Source of the DNA: Roseateles_E cavernae
GTDB taxonomy: Bacteria > Pseudomonadota > Gammaproteobacteria > Burkholderiales > Burkholderiaceae_C
Length of the DNA: 64,000 bases
Direction: 5' to 3'
NCBI RefSeq assembly: GCF_040187885.1
Contig: NZ_JBDPLH010000010.1
Location: forward strand, 152,016-216,015
A program made the translations under genes and the position numbers. The notes below the pieces were generated by a model, which was not told where the DNA came from, searched no databases, and saw only the letters and a list, made by a program, of their open reading frames with translations. Shown here in pieces: positions 22,897 through 32,407 of this stretch; the first letter of the stretch is position 1, and each line of letters starts with the position of its first letter.

Positions 22897-24372
22897 ATGA
22901 CACGCATCAGCTCAGCAGGCTTGAGCTTGCCGACACAACACCTCAGCGCCGTGCGCACGGCAACGCCGGCCCGGCCCACCGCCGTGGCGGTAGAAGGCAG
23001 TGCGTCGCCAGCGCCCACGCGGGTGACACTGGACACCGCGGCCGTCGCCACGGTGGTCTATGCCAAACCCAGGGCTGTCGACGAAGCGCCGTTCGCGCCG
23101 ACCCGTTCCTGGGCTGCGCCGCAGCAAGACGCCATCAGCAGCCTGATGGCGCGCAATGGCAGCGCCGGCGGCTTGGCCGGGCGCTGGAGCGGGCTGGGCG
23201 GCGCGCTGCTGTCCCACCTCGCCAGCACGCAGTCGGACTACCGCCAGACCCTGGTCGATGACTCGGCACCGCCTGCGGCCGACGCGAGGGCCACAGATCG
23301 CACAGGCGCCCTTGCGGCCCCGGCGCTGGATGGCGCAGCCGCGGCCCAGGTCAGCCTGAAGATACGGACCCTCTCGGGGCAGACCGTGGCGCTGAAGATC
23401 GCCACGAGCGAGCATGAAGGCCGCAGCGGCCTTCAGGTCGAGATCGGCAGCTCGGGCCCGCTGAGCAAGGCCGAGCGCGAGGCCTTGGCCCGGCTCGCCG
23501 AGGGTCTGGACAAGGCGCTGGACGGCCTGGGCCAAGCCGGCGCGCTCAAGCTGGATCTGGCCGGGCTGATGGACTACGACAGCAGCGCGCTGACCAGCGT
23601 GGATCTCACGGTCAGCAACCCCAAGCCCTCGCAAGCCCTGGCTTCGTTCGCGCTGCATCTGGGGACGGACCGCAAGACGCTGGCGCTGGCGGGCCAGGCG
23701 GGCGAGATCGCAGTGGATCTCGACATGAGCACGCCCGTCGGTCGGGGCAGCGCGCAGCAGCGGCAGTCCGCGATTCAGCAGCATCTGCAGCAGTTCGATG
23801 CCGCCGCGCAGCGCAGCCGCGCCGACGCCGCGCTGGTGGCCCTGTTCAAGAACGCCTTCACCCAGCTGCATGCGCAGCCACCAAGCCAGGCGGCGTCCCG
23901 GGCCGAGGCCTTGAGCCCGGCGCTGGAGCGGCAGGTGCAGCCCCTGCTCAGCGGCTTGATGGATTTCCAGGCCAGTTTCGGCGGCGACTTCGAGAGAAGC
24001 AACCCGGCGGGCGCCGTCACCGAGGCCGGCCGCGCCGACTACCAGCTCAGCCAGAAGACCACGCTGCGCCGACACGGCGCCGCCGACGACAGGTCCATCA
24101 CCCAGACGCAGAGTGAGAAGCTGGATGCGCATGCCAAGAAATCGCGCACCGGCGGCATGCTGGACACCCGAAGCGGCAACTACGACCTCCACAAGATCCA
24201 GGATCGCAACACGGTCACGACCTTGATCGAGGCGACCGAGGGCCAGCTGACCCGCGCGCTGAAGAAGACCGACCAGCATCAGCTGCACACCTACGAGAAG
24301 CTGGTGGACCACCGCGTCGAGGAACGGCGCAGCACGCCGCTGGCCAAGAACACGCTGGAACGGCTGCGCTAG
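22897..24372 (+). CDS. Unrecognised 491-aa protein
   Basis: 491 aa from ATG with a GGAGA about 11 nt upstream. There is no signal peptide or membrane helix. Residues 1-110 are Ala/Thr/Pro-rich and probably disordered. A central region (about 140-310) alternates strands and helices: SLKIRTLSGQTVALKIATS, AEREALARLAEGLDKAL, then repeated strand patterns such as SALTSVDLTVSNP and TLALAGQAGEIAVDLDMS. The last 180 residues are helical and charged (HKIQDRNTVTTLIEATEGQL; DHRVEERRSTPLAKNTLE). I do not recognise the family. It stands alone between two operons. Codon bias is native, so it is a real gene, possibly a secreted or surface-associated protein exported without a classical signal. Confidence 0.7.
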   Translation: MTRISSAGLSLPTQHLSAVRTATPARPTAVAVEGSASPAPTRVTLDTAAVATVVYAKPRAVDEAPFAPTRSWAAPQQDAISSLMARNGSAGGLAGRWSGLGGALLSHLASTQSDYRQTLVDDSAPPAADARATDRTGALAAPALDGAAAAQVSLKIRTLSGQTVALKIATSEHEGRSGLQVEIGSSGPLSKAEREALARLAEGLDKALDGLGQAGALKLDLAGLMDYDSSALTSVDLTVSNPKPSQALASFALHLGTDRKTLALAGQAGEIAVDLDMSTPVGRGSAQQRQSAIQQHLQQFDAAAQRSRADAALVALFKNAFTQLHAQPPSQAASRAEALSPALERQVQPLLSGLMDFQASFGGDFERSNPAGAVTEAGRADYQLSQKTTLRRHGAADDRSITQTQSEKLDAHAKKSRTGGMLDTRSGNYDLHKIQDRNTVTTLIEATEGQLTRALKKTDQHQLHTYEKLVDHRVEERRSTPLAKNTLERLR

Positions 24373-24536
24373 CCGGCGCTGCCGGGCTGCTCGTCGGGCG
24401 CGAGACTTCATCTTGCGTCTTTGTAAGCCCGCCGCAATGTAGTCCAACAAAAGGCAACGCCGTGCGCCGAAGCGGGCCGGCGCCGTTAGATTGGCCGCTC
24501 CGAACCGCCCCCAATGAAAACATCAGGAGCAAGCCC

Positions 24537-27155
24537 GTGTCCCAAGCCATCGTCAAGCCGCAGTTCCGTCGGCAAGTCCTCCCCACGCTGATCACCCTGG
24601 TCCTCGGCACGCTGGCCGCCGCAGCCACTGCCCAGAGCCAGGAGTCGGCCGGCACCGAGGCCAAGGAGAAGCTGGACACGGTGGAGATCACCGGCGTGCG
24701 CGCGACGCTCAAGCGCAATCTGGCCGAGAAGCGCGAGTCGCTCAATATCGTCGACTCGATCAGTGCCGAGGATGTCGGCAAGTTCCCCGACAAGAACGTG
24801 GCCGATTCGCTGCAGCGCGTGCCCGGCATCTCGGTGGACCGCATCTGGGGCGAGGGCAAGGCCATCTTCGTGCGCGGCACCGACAAGAATCTCAATATGA
24901 CCCAGCTCAACGGGCAGGCCGTCGCCTCGTCCGAGTGGTGGCTCAATGAACCGCAGACCCGCAGCTTCAACTACGACGTGCTGCCGTCCGAGATCGTCGG
25001 CAGCCTCGATGTCTACAAAAGCCCCTCGGCCGACCTCGACGAGGGCAGCATCGGCGGCCTGGTGATCGTCAAGACGCGCCGTCCGCTGGATTTCAAGCAG
25101 CGCCTGACGCTGCAGGCCGCCGCCGAAGCCATGCACAGCAAGCTGCCGGGCAAGACCGATCCGCAGCTGTCCGGCCTCTTGAACTGGCAGAACGAGGACC
25201 GCAGCTTCGGCGTGCTGCTGGCCATCAGCAGCCAGCGCCGCCATATGCGCCGCGACGGCCTGGAGATGTTCCCCGACGGCAAGTACGAGGTGGTCGACCA
25301 GAACGGCGCCATCACCACCGCCTACGCGCCCTGGGGCGGCGGCTCGGCCATCTTCCGCCAGGATCGCCGCCGCACCACCACCAATCTGTCGCTGCAGTTC
25401 CGACCCAACCCGGCCACCGATCTGGTGCTGAATCTGATGGATTCAGACATGAAGATGGACAACAACAACCAGAACTATCTGTGGCAGGCCGGCGGCCTGG
25501 CGGTGAACGGCCGCATCGCCGTCACCGACCCGAAGTTCATCAGCGTGTCGGACGGCTCCAAGGCCCTGGTGGGCGGCACGGTGGGGCCGAAGACCGGCGT
25601 TTCGTTCGAGCCTATCTATCGCAAGTCCTATATCAAGTCGCGCGTGGCCGATCTGGACGGCAACTACCAGGGCGGCAACTGGAAGCTGCACGGCCAGCTC
25701 GGCACGACCTCCAGCGAGGGCGGCAGCTCGCATGACCGCCATTTCTGGATGGAGGGCGACACCCGGGTGCAGCTCGATCTGGGCCCCGACAAATACGGCG
25801 TCAAGTACCTGGACATCAATCCGCTGGATCCGAAGGCGCTGACCCTGAAGGCCGGCGACGACCGCATCCGCCGCATGGAGAGCAAGGAGAACTATGCCCA
25901 GGGAGATCTGAGCTGGGAGTTCGACAACAGCCTGCTGCACACCGTCAAAGTGGGCCTGAAGCTGCGCGACAACACGCTGCGCAATAGCCGCATCCAGGGC
26001 ACGGCCGGGCCGGGCTCGGCCGGCTGGCAATCGTTCTCGCTGGCCGAGCTGTCCAGCGGCGCCTCGCCGCACCTGAGCCAGCAGGCCGGCCACCCCGGCG
26101 CGCTGACCCAGTACGCCTGGTATGACGACGGCCTGGTGGCGAGCAAGGGCATCCCGATGTTCGACAAGGCCATGGTCTACAAGGACGTACCCAATGAGAA
26201 CTACAAGATCCATGAGCGCATCAGTGCGGCCTATGTGAAGGCGGATTTCGGCCTGGACAAATGGCGCGGCGACGTGGGCCTGCGCCTGGTCCGCACCGCG
26301 CAGAGCTCGGAAGGCTTTCTCGGCGGCGCCAGCGGCAGCTTCACGCCGACCCGGGTCGAGCACAACTACACCGATGCCTTGCCCAATCTGAACCTGGTCT
26401 ACCAGCTGCGCAAGGATGTGATGCTGCGCGGCGCCGTGGCCCGGACGATGGCGCGCCAGACCTTCGACCTGCTGAGCCCCGGCATGCGCCGCGACGGCAC
26501 CGTGCTGAGCCGTGCCTATGCCGGCAACCCGCTGCTCAAGCCGGTGCATGCCAAGCAGGCCGAGATTGGCGCCGAGTGGTACTACGCCGACGCCGCGCTG
26601 GCCTCGGCCACCTTCTTCGTCAAGCGGCTCGACACCTTCACCTACAAGGCCTCGAAGCAGGAGCAGGTCGGCGGCGAGACCCTGACGGTGGAGCGCCCCT
26701 ACAACGCCGACAACGGCGCCGACATCAAGGGCATCGAGCTGCAGTGGCAGCAGCCCTTCGGCCAGAGCGGCTTCGGCACGGTCGTCAACTACACCTTCAC
26801 CGATGCCAAGGCCGGCGCGGTGGCGGGCCAGCCGCGCCTGAACGTGCTGGGCAACTCGCGCGACCAGTTCAATATCAGCGGCTACTACGAGCGCCACGGC
26901 ATCAGCCTGCGCGTCTCCTACAACTACCGCTCCAAGAGCTATGGCGATGTGCAGATGGGTGGCCAGGTCGTCAACGGCGACTATGGCCAGTGGGACGCCT
27001 CGGCCAGCTGGGACATTAGCCCCAAGCTCGCGCTGTACGCCTCTGCCGTCAATATCAACAACGAGGTGATACGCGCCAACACCGCCGACGGCCTGCCGAT
27101 CGGCGTCTACGAGAACGGGGCCCGCTACAGCATAGGCCTGCGCGCGAAGTTCTGA
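24537..27155 (+). CDS. TonB-dependent receptor, carbohydrate (Xanthomonas/Caulobacter) type
   Basis: 872 aa. GTG start chosen because CAGGAG lies 7 nt upstream and a signal peptide follows at once (to about TAQS, residue 34). Plug domain features: VEITGVRATLKRNLAEKR, SAEDVGKFPDKNVADSLQRV and PGISVDR, the signature of the large carbohydrate-type TonB receptor subgroup; then a 22-strand barrel ending in aromatic-rich RYSIGLRAKF. It takes up an oligosaccharide or glycoside across the outer membrane. An FHS-type sugar permease follows 8 nt downstream, forming an outer/inner membrane uptake pair. No glycosidase gene accompanies them, so the ligand is unknown. Confidence 0.92.
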   Translation: MSQAIVKPQFRRQVLPTLITLVLGTLAAAATAQSQESAGTEAKEKLDTVEITGVRATLKRNLAEKRESLNIVDSISAEDVGKFPDKNVADSLQRVPGISVDRIWGEGKAIFVRGTDKNLNMTQLNGQAVASSEWWLNEPQTRSFNYDVLPSEIVGSLDVYKSPSADLDEGSIGGLVIVKTRRPLDFKQRLTLQAAAEAMHSKLPGKTDPQLSGLLNWQNEDRSFGVLLAISSQRRHMRRDGLEMFPDGKYEVVDQNGAITTAYAPWGGGSAIFRQDRRRTTTNLSLQFRPNPATDLVLNLMDSDMKMDNNNQNYLWQAGGLAVNGRIAVTDPKFISVSDGSKALVGGTVGPKTGVSFEPIYRKSYIKSRVADLDGNYQGGNWKLHGQLGTTSSEGGSSHDRHFWMEGDTRVQLDLGPDKYGVKYLDINPLDPKALTLKAGDDRIRRMESKENYAQGDLSWEFDNSLLHTVKVGLKLRDNTLRNSRIQGTAGPGSAGWQSFSLAELSSGASPHLSQQAGHPGALTQYAWYDDGLVASKGIPMFDKAMVYKDVPNENYKIHERISAAYVKADFGLDKWRGDVGLRLVRTAQSSEGFLGGASGSFTPTRVEHNYTDALPNLNLVYQLRKDVMLRGAVARTMARQTFDLLSPGMRRDGTVLSRAYAGNPLLKPVHAKQAEIGAEWYYADAALASATFFVKRLDTFTYKASKQEQVGGETLTVERPYNADNGADIKGIELQWQQPFGQSGFGTVVNYTFTDAKAGAVAGQPRLNVLGNSRDQFNISGYYERHGISLRVSYNYRSKSYGDVQMGGQVVNGDYGQWDASASWDISPKLALYASAVNINNEVIRANTADGLPIGVYENGARYSIGLRAKF

Positions 27156-27163
27156 GAGCCGGG

Positions 27164-28504
27164 ATGACACACACCATGAACCGATCCATCCCTGCGGCGG
27201 CCGCCTCGCGCGGCCAGGTGCTGCTGCCCATGCTCTTCATCGGCCTGATGTTCTTCGTCCTCGGCTTCGTCACCTGGCTGAACGGCTCGTTGATTCCGTT
27301 TCTGAAGCTGGTCTGCGATCTCAACAACTTCCAGGCCCTGTGGGTAACCTTCGCCTTCTACATCGCCTACACGGTGATGGCCCTGCCCTCGGCCGCCATC
27401 TTGGGCCGCATCGGCTACAAGAACGGCATGAGCCTGGGCCTGGCCGTGATGGCGCTGGGCGCGCTGCTCTTCATCCCGGCGGCGCAAAGCCGCCATTACG
27501 GCGTCTTCCTCGCGGCCCTGTTCACGCTGGCCAGCGGCATGACGCTGATGCAGACCGCGATCAACCCCTATATCGTCTGCATAGGCCCGCGCGAGAGCGC
27601 GGCCATGCGCATCAGCATCATGGGCCTGTTCAACAAGGGCGCCGGCATCATCGTGCCGCTGGTGTTCTCGGCCCTGGTGCTGTCCGGCGTCGGCCAGTAC
27701 TCCGACGCGGCCCTGGCCACACTGGACGAGGCCGGGCGCGAGGCGCTGCGGGTGGAGCTGTCGGCCCGCCTGCTGCGGCCCTATCTCGTGATGGCCGGCG
27801 CGCTGGCGCTGTTCACCGCCATCATCCACTTCTCGGCGCTGCGCGAGCCGGTGCTGGACGAGGGTCGCGACGAGCCGGCCCGGGTGCAGCGCGGCGTGTT
27901 CCAGTTCCCCCAGGTGGTTCTGGGCGCGCTGGCGCTGTTCGCCTATGTCGGCGTCGAGGTGATCGCCGGCGACACCATAGGCCTGTACGGCCAGCAGCTG
28001 GGCGTGCCCAACTTCGCGGTGCTGACCTCCTACACCATGGGCTTCATGGTGCTGGGCTATCTGCTGGGCGTGCTGTGCATCCCGCGCCTGCTGTCGCAGC
28101 GCGCCGCGCTGCTGCTGTCGGCGCTGGCCGGCCTGGCGTGCACGGCCGGCGTGACCCTGGCGTCCAAGAGCTCGACGGGGCTGTCGCTGGCGCTGCTGGG
28201 CTGGGCGGGCGTGCCGCCGGTGCCGGACACGGTGATGTTCCTGGCCCTGCTGGGCCTGGCCAATGCCCTGGTCTGGCCGGCGATCTGGCCGCTGGCGCTG
28301 GACGGGCTGGGCCGCTACACCGCCAGCGGCTCGGCCCTGCTGATCATGGGCATTGCCGGCGGCGCGCTGCTGCCGATGGGCTATGGCCGGCTCGCCGACA
28401 CGGGCCAGGCCCAGGCTGCCTACTGGCTGCTGCTGCCCTGCTACGGCTTCATCCTGTTCTATGCGCTGATCGGCCACCGGCTGCGGCGCTGGGGTCGGGC
28501 CTGA
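27164..28504 (+). CDS. MFS sugar permease of the FHS (FucP/GluP/NagP) family
   Basis: 446 aa with 12 predicted membrane helices. Family features: FFVLGFVTWLNGSLIPFLK at helix 1, LPSAAILGRIGYKNGM between helices 2 and 3, SGMTLMQTAINPYIVCIGP, and a C-terminal SALLIMGIAGGALLPMGYG. FHS permeases import fucose, glucose/galactose or N-acetylglucosamine by proton symport. The start may be ATG at 27164 or at 27176 (MNRSIP). Immediate linkage to the TonB receptor suggests it imports the monosaccharide or small glycoside delivered by that receptor. Confidence 0.9.
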   Translation: MTHTMNRSIPAAAASRGQVLLPMLFIGLMFFVLGFVTWLNGSLIPFLKLVCDLNNFQALWVTFAFYIAYTVMALPSAAILGRIGYKNGMSLGLAVMALGALLFIPAAQSRHYGVFLAALFTLASGMTLMQTAINPYIVCIGPRESAAMRISIMGLFNKGAGIIVPLVFSALVLSGVGQYSDAALATLDEAGREALRVELSARLLRPYLVMAGALALFTAIIHFSALREPVLDEGRDEPARVQRGVFQFPQVVLGALALFAYVGVEVIAGDTIGLYGQQLGVPNFAVLTSYTMGFMVLGYLLGVLCIPRLLSQRAALLLSALAGLACTAGVTLASKSSTGLSLALLGWAGVPPVPDTVMFLALLGLANALVWPAIWPLALDGLGRYTASGSALLIMGIAGGALLPMGYGRLADTGQAQAAYWLLLPCYGFILFYALIGHRLRRWGRA

Positions 28505-28514
28505 GGTCGGGGCA

Positions 28515-30065
28515 TCAAGGCCGGGGCGCCGGCAGGGCCAGGCAGACCTCGAAGCCGCCCTGCGGATGATTGCGAAAGCGCAGCGAGCCGCCATGGTCGG
28601 CGACGATGTCGCGCACGATGGACAGGCCCAGGCCCAGCCCCTCCTCGCGCAGCCGCGCCCCATGGGCCAGCCGGGTATAGGGTTGGCCCAACTCGGCCAG
28701 CGCGGCCTCGGGCACGCCGGGCCCGTGGTCGCGCACCGTCAGCAAGACCTGACCCTCATCGGGACCGCCCGCCTCGCCCTCGCTCATCAGCAGCTCCGCG
28801 TGATGCCCGCTGGGTTCCGGTGTGCCGGCGCTGGCGCCGTAGAAGATCGCGTTGTCGAGCAGATTGCCGATCGCCCGCTTGAGCGCCAGCGGCTTGCCGA
28901 ACACGGTCAGCGGGCGGTCCTGCAGCTCGATGCGCTGGCCGGCCATGCGGGCATCGCGCACCATCTTCTGCAGCACCAGGTCGATGCGCACCGGCACGCG
29001 GTTCTCGTGGATGTCGGTGTCCTTGACGATCTGCAGCGCGGTCTTGACCATCATGTCGAGCTCGTCCAGGTCTTCGTGGAAGGCGTCCTGCAGCGCCGGG
29101 TCGTCGAGCAGCTCGCTGCGCAGCCGCAGCCGGGTGATCGGGGTGCGCAGATCGTGCGAGATCGACGCGAACAGGCGCTCGCGGTCGCTCAGGTAGCGGC
29201 GGATGCGCTCCTGCATCTCGTTGAAGGCCTGGATCGCGCGCCGCACCTCCGAGGTGCCGCTGACGCGCAGCGGCGCGGGCGCGGCCTTGCGGCCGACACG
29301 CGCCGCCGCCCGGCTCAGGCCCGCCAGCGGCCGGGTCAGCGCACGCGCCGCGATCAGGGTCAGCAGCAGGGCCAGGCCCAGCGTCAACAGCTGCGGGGTC
29401 AGGCGTTGCCAGCTGAAGAACTCCAGCTGTTCGAGGAAATAAGGGTCGGGCAGCGCGCTGCTCAGATACAGCCACTGCCCCGGCTCGGTCTCGACCTGTA
29501 TCACCAGAAAGGGCGCCGGCCGCTCCGGCGCCAGCAGCGAGGGATCGACCCAGCTGTCGGGCAGATCGGCCAGCAGCGCGCCGCCGGGCCCGACCTGCAG
29601 GCCCAGCGGCGAGGCCAGGGTCACGCGCAGCGCCGTGCCGGCGGCCAGCCGGGACTCCAGCTCCTCGCGCACCCGCGCCTCCAGCAGCCGCGCCAGCGCC
29701 TGCTCGGGCAGCGGCCGGATCGCCACCTCGGCCTGGTTGAAGAACACCAGAAAGCGCGTGCCGCCCATGGTGCGCAGCTGCTCGATCAGCAGCGGCCGGT
29801 AGGCCGCCGGCAGCTCGCGCAAGGCGCGCAGCGCCCCCAAGGCGCCGCTGGCCACATGGTGGGCGGCCTGCTCGGTCTGGCGCTTGGTGCGCTGCTCGAT
29901 CTGGCTGTACCAGAGCAGATTGATCAGCAGCTGCACCAGGGCCAGCCCCCCCAGCATCGCCAGCACGAAGCGGCCCTGCAGGCTGTCGAACAAGAAGCCG
30001 CTGAAGCGCTGCGGCCAGCCGGTGCCGCGCCACCGGCCGGCCCCACGCCCCCGCTCAGGGCGCAT
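28515..30065 (-). CDS. Sensor histidine kinase of a two-component system
   Basis: 516 aa. Two membrane helices (about residues 30-50 and 225-245) enclose a periplasmic sensor region of about 170 residues. HAMP-like linker, then DHp with SHDLRTP (phospho-His), N box NLLDNAI, G boxes RDHGPGVP and EGLGLGLSIV. Its start overlaps the response-regulator stop by 11 nt, and a periplasmic sugar-binding protein gene heads the operon. The arrangement suggests it senses sugar directly or via the binding protein. It converges on the FHS permease gene with only 10 nt between the stops. Confidence 0.9.
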   Translation of the reverse strand: MRPERGRGAGRWRGTGWPQRFSGFLFDSLQGRFVLAMLGGLALVQLLINLLWYSQIEQRTKRQTEQAAHHVASGALGALRALRELPAAYRPLLIEQLRTMGGTRFLVFFNQAEVAIRPLPEQALARLLEARVREELESRLAAGTALRVTLASPLGLQVGPGGALLADLPDSWVDPSLLAPERPAPFLVIQVETEPGQWLYLSSALPDPYFLEQLEFFSWQRLTPQLLTLGLALLLTLIAARALTRPLAGLSRAAARVGRKAAPAPLRVSGTSEVRRAIQAFNEMQERIRRYLSDRERLFASISHDLRTPITRLRLRSELLDDPALQDAFHEDLDELDMMVKTALQIVKDTDIHENRVPVRIDLVLQKMVRDARMAGQRIELQDRPLTVFGKPLALKRAIGNLLDNAIFYGASAGTPEPSGHHAELLMSEGEAGGPDEGQVLLTVRDHGPGVPEAALAELGQPYTRLAHGARLREEGLGLGLSIVRDIVADHGGSLRFRNHPQGGFEVCLALPAPRP

Positions 30066-30771
30066 GGCCCACCGTCACCGTGGTCGCGAACACATAGCCC
30101 GAGCCGCGCACCGTCTTGATCAGCGCCGGCTGCTTGCCGTCGTCCTGCAGGCGCTGGCGCAGCCGGCTCATCTGCACATCGAGCGAACGGTCCAGCGGGC
30201 CGAGGTCGCGGCCGCGCGTGACCTCGGCCAGGCGGCTGCGCTCCAGCACCTCGCCGGGATGCTCGACCAGCAGCTTGAGCAGCTGGAAGTCCATGCCCGA
30301 CAACGCACTGGCGCTGCCGTCGGGGTCGATCAGGCTGCGCTCCAGCAGGTCCAGCGAGAAACCGTTGAAGCGGTAGTAGCGCGGCGCCTGGCTGCGCTCC
30401 TGGCCGGTACGCCGGGTAATGGCCTTGATGCGGGCCAGCAGCTCGCGCGGGTTGAAGGGCTTGCCGATGTAGTCGTCGGCGCCCAGCTCCAGGCCGATGA
30501 TGCGGTCGGTCTCCTCGGCGCTGGCGGTCAGCATGATGACCGGCACCTCGGAGCGCCGCCGCACCGCCTGGCACAGCGCAAAGCCCTCGGTATCGGGCAG
30601 CATCACATCGAGGATGCACAGGCTGATCTCGTCGCGATGGCGCTCGAACTCGGCCATGAAGCTGGCGCCGTCATGGGCCAAGAGCACCGCGTACTGGTTC
30701 TTCTCCAGATAGGTCTTCAGCAGGGTGCGGATCTTCTGGTCGTCGTCGACGATCAGGATGGTGCGGGTCAT
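30055..30771 (-). CDS. OmpR-family response regulator
   Basis: 238 aa. Receiver domain with acidic pocket LIVDDDQ (Asp9-11), phospho-acceptor Asp55 (CILDVMLPD), Thr in MLTASAEE and Lys in DDYIGKPF. The C-terminal winged helix includes LTGMDF-type ALSGMDFQLLKLLVEHPG and KTVRGSGYVF. It lies between the sugar-binding protein and the kinase, overlapping the former by 4 nt and the latter by 11 nt. Likely targets are the nearby TonB receptor/permease genes or distant sugar genes; not shown by sequence. Confidence 0.92.
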   Translation of the reverse strand: MTRTILIVDDDQKIRTLLKTYLEKNQYAVLLAHDGASFMAEFERHRDEISLCILDVMLPDTEGFALCQAVRRRSEVPVIMLTASAEETDRIIGLELGADDYIGKPFNPRELLARIKAITRRTGQERSQAPRYYRFNGFSLDLLERSLIDPDGSASALSGMDFQLLKLLVEHPGEVLERSRLAEVTRGRDLGPLDRSLDVQMSRLRQRLQDDGKQPALIKTVRGSGYVFATTVTVGHAP

Positions 30772-32195
30772 GGCGCGGTTTTCCTGGGGTTCGGGGCCGC
30801 CGTGGCAGCGGCGGGGCTCAGCGCCCGCAGCAGGCCCTGCAGCTTGCGCTGCGCGGCGGCCGGTGTCTGGCTGGGGTCGAGAGCGAAGCGATGCACCGTC
30901 TCGATGATGGCGTTCTTGCCCACCTCGCCGAAGGCCATCCGGTGCACCAGGCTGGGCACGCGCGGCGTCGCGGGGTTGGCAAACAGGTGGAAGGACTGCT
31001 GGGCGCAGGGGTCGAGCTCGTCAACCGGCACATCGCGGCGCACCGGCACCGAGCCCTTGATGCGGTTGTAGCCCAGCTGCAGCGCGGCGCTGCCCAGCAG
31101 CTCGGCCATCTTTTCCTGCTCGGCCTGTGCCGGGCTGCCGCCGGCCAGCATCGCCAGCGTGTCGATGCTGAAGAGATGGACCTGGGCCGTGCCGGGCACG
31201 GCCTTGCACTCGAAATCCCGGCCGCCCTCCAGGCCCAGCATGCCCAGCTCGCCGCGCGCCCAGTCGCCCATGATCAGCATGGCCGAGCGCTCGGCCGCGA
31301 AGTCGGCCACCAGCTCGGTCCACGGACGCTCGCCGAGCGCGGCGACCGCGGCGCCGCTGGCCGGCGCGGTGACGGCCGGCGCCGGGCCGGCCAGACTGCG
31401 CCAGGCGCGCAGGCGCTTGAACGCCCGCTCCAGCGCCGGGTCGCCAAAAGCCGCCGGATCACGCTGCACCAGCATGCGCCGGTACAGCGCCGGCCCGGCC
31501 TCGCTGAGCAGCAAGGCCTCGAACACGGTGGCCACCTGCCAGGGCTCGTCGCTGAAGGCCACCGGGCTCACGCCGGCGGCACGCAGCCGGGCGGCGGCGC
31601 GCTCCAGCCCGTCCCAGTCGCTCGGCAGTTCGATCCTGTGCTGGCGGAACAGCGATTTGTTCAGATAGAGGTTGTTGATGCGGTGGATGCCCAGCGGTGC
31701 GGCCACCACATGCTCGCGCACCGTCAGCTGCGCCATCACCTGAGGGAACAGCACGCGGCTCCACTGGCGCCGCTGGGCCACGCCGTCGAGCTCCAGCAGC
31801 AGGCCCATATCGGCCCACTCGCTCATCGACTGGCCATTCAGCTGCGCCACCTTGGGCGCCATGCGGCGCAGCGTGCGCTCGTTGAGCACCTTGATGGCCG
31901 CGCCACCGCCGCCGCCGGCCACCGCGCCGTCGACCCAGCGCAGGCCGATCTCGGCCATGCGCGCCGCCACATGGTCGGCCGCCGCACGCTCGCTGGCCGA
32001 GGTCCACCAGTGCAAGACATTCAGCTCGGCCGCCGGCTTGTCCGCCAGCGCGCCGGCCGGCGCGGCCCAGGCCGGCGCCAGCCCGCCGAGCGCCAGGCAG
32101 GCACAGACCAGCGCACGGCCGCCCCGGCCGGTCGGCGGGTGGCGGCCTTGTGTCCCTGCTGCTGGGTCTGTCTGTTGTGGAAATCGCTGAGTCAC
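30768..32195 (-). CDS. Periplasmic sugar-binding protein (ABC family 1) fused by operon to a two-component system
   Basis: 475 aa from GTG, chosen because GAGGG lies 9 nt upstream and a signal peptide follows (ALVCACLALGGLAPAWAAPA, about residues 30-50). Mature domain features: LNVLHWWTSASERAAADHV, LNGQSMSEWADMG, IHRINNLYLNKSLF, WDGLERAAARLRAAG, ALMIMGDWARGE-type AMLIMGDWARGELG, PGTAQVHLFSIDTLAMLAGG, all as in glucose/mannose-type binding proteins. No ABC permease or ATPase gene follows; the response regulator starts inside its last codons. It therefore probably acts as the periplasmic ligand receptor of the sensor kinase rather than in transport. Confidence 0.85.
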   Translation of the reverse strand: MTQRFPQQTDPAAGTQGRHPPTGRGGRALVCACLALGGLAPAWAAPAGALADKPAAELNVLHWWTSASERAAADHVAARMAEIGLRWVDGAVAGGGGGAAIKVLNERTLRRMAPKVAQLNGQSMSEWADMGLLLELDGVAQRRQWSRVLFPQVMAQLTVREHVVAAPLGIHRINNLYLNKSLFRQHRIELPSDWDGLERAAARLRAAGVSPVAFSDEPWQVATVFEALLLSEAGPALYRRMLVQRDPAAFGDPALERAFKRLRAWRSLAGPAPAVTAPASGAAVAALGERPWTELVADFAAERSAMLIMGDWARGELGMLGLEGGRDFECKAVPGTAQVHLFSIDTLAMLAGGSPAQAEQEKMAELLGSAALQLGYNRIKGSVPVRRDVPVDELDPCAQQSFHLFANPATPRVPSLVHRMAFGEVGKNAIIETVHRFALDPSQTPAAAQRKLQGLLRALSPAAATAAPNPRKTAP

Positions 32196-32407
32196 CGAAA
32201 GCGTCCCTCGCTGCGCTTGGCAGCATTCTGGGAGCGCCCGCTCGGCGCTGGCGATTGGGAATAACGCCCTGGCGTCTCCCTCGCGCCCGCTATCTCCCAT
32301 GAAACGGGGCCAGCGCTCGAATCTTAAAAAACGTAACACGATGCCTGCGCGCGACGATTCAAGTGCGCATCGAACTCCCAGCCACGCAGCACCACAGACC
32401 TCGGAAG

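Noticed and set aside
25443..27170. 575-aa open frame antisense to the TonB receptor
   Set aside because: Composition is typical of a complement shadow; the receptor on the plus strand is complete.
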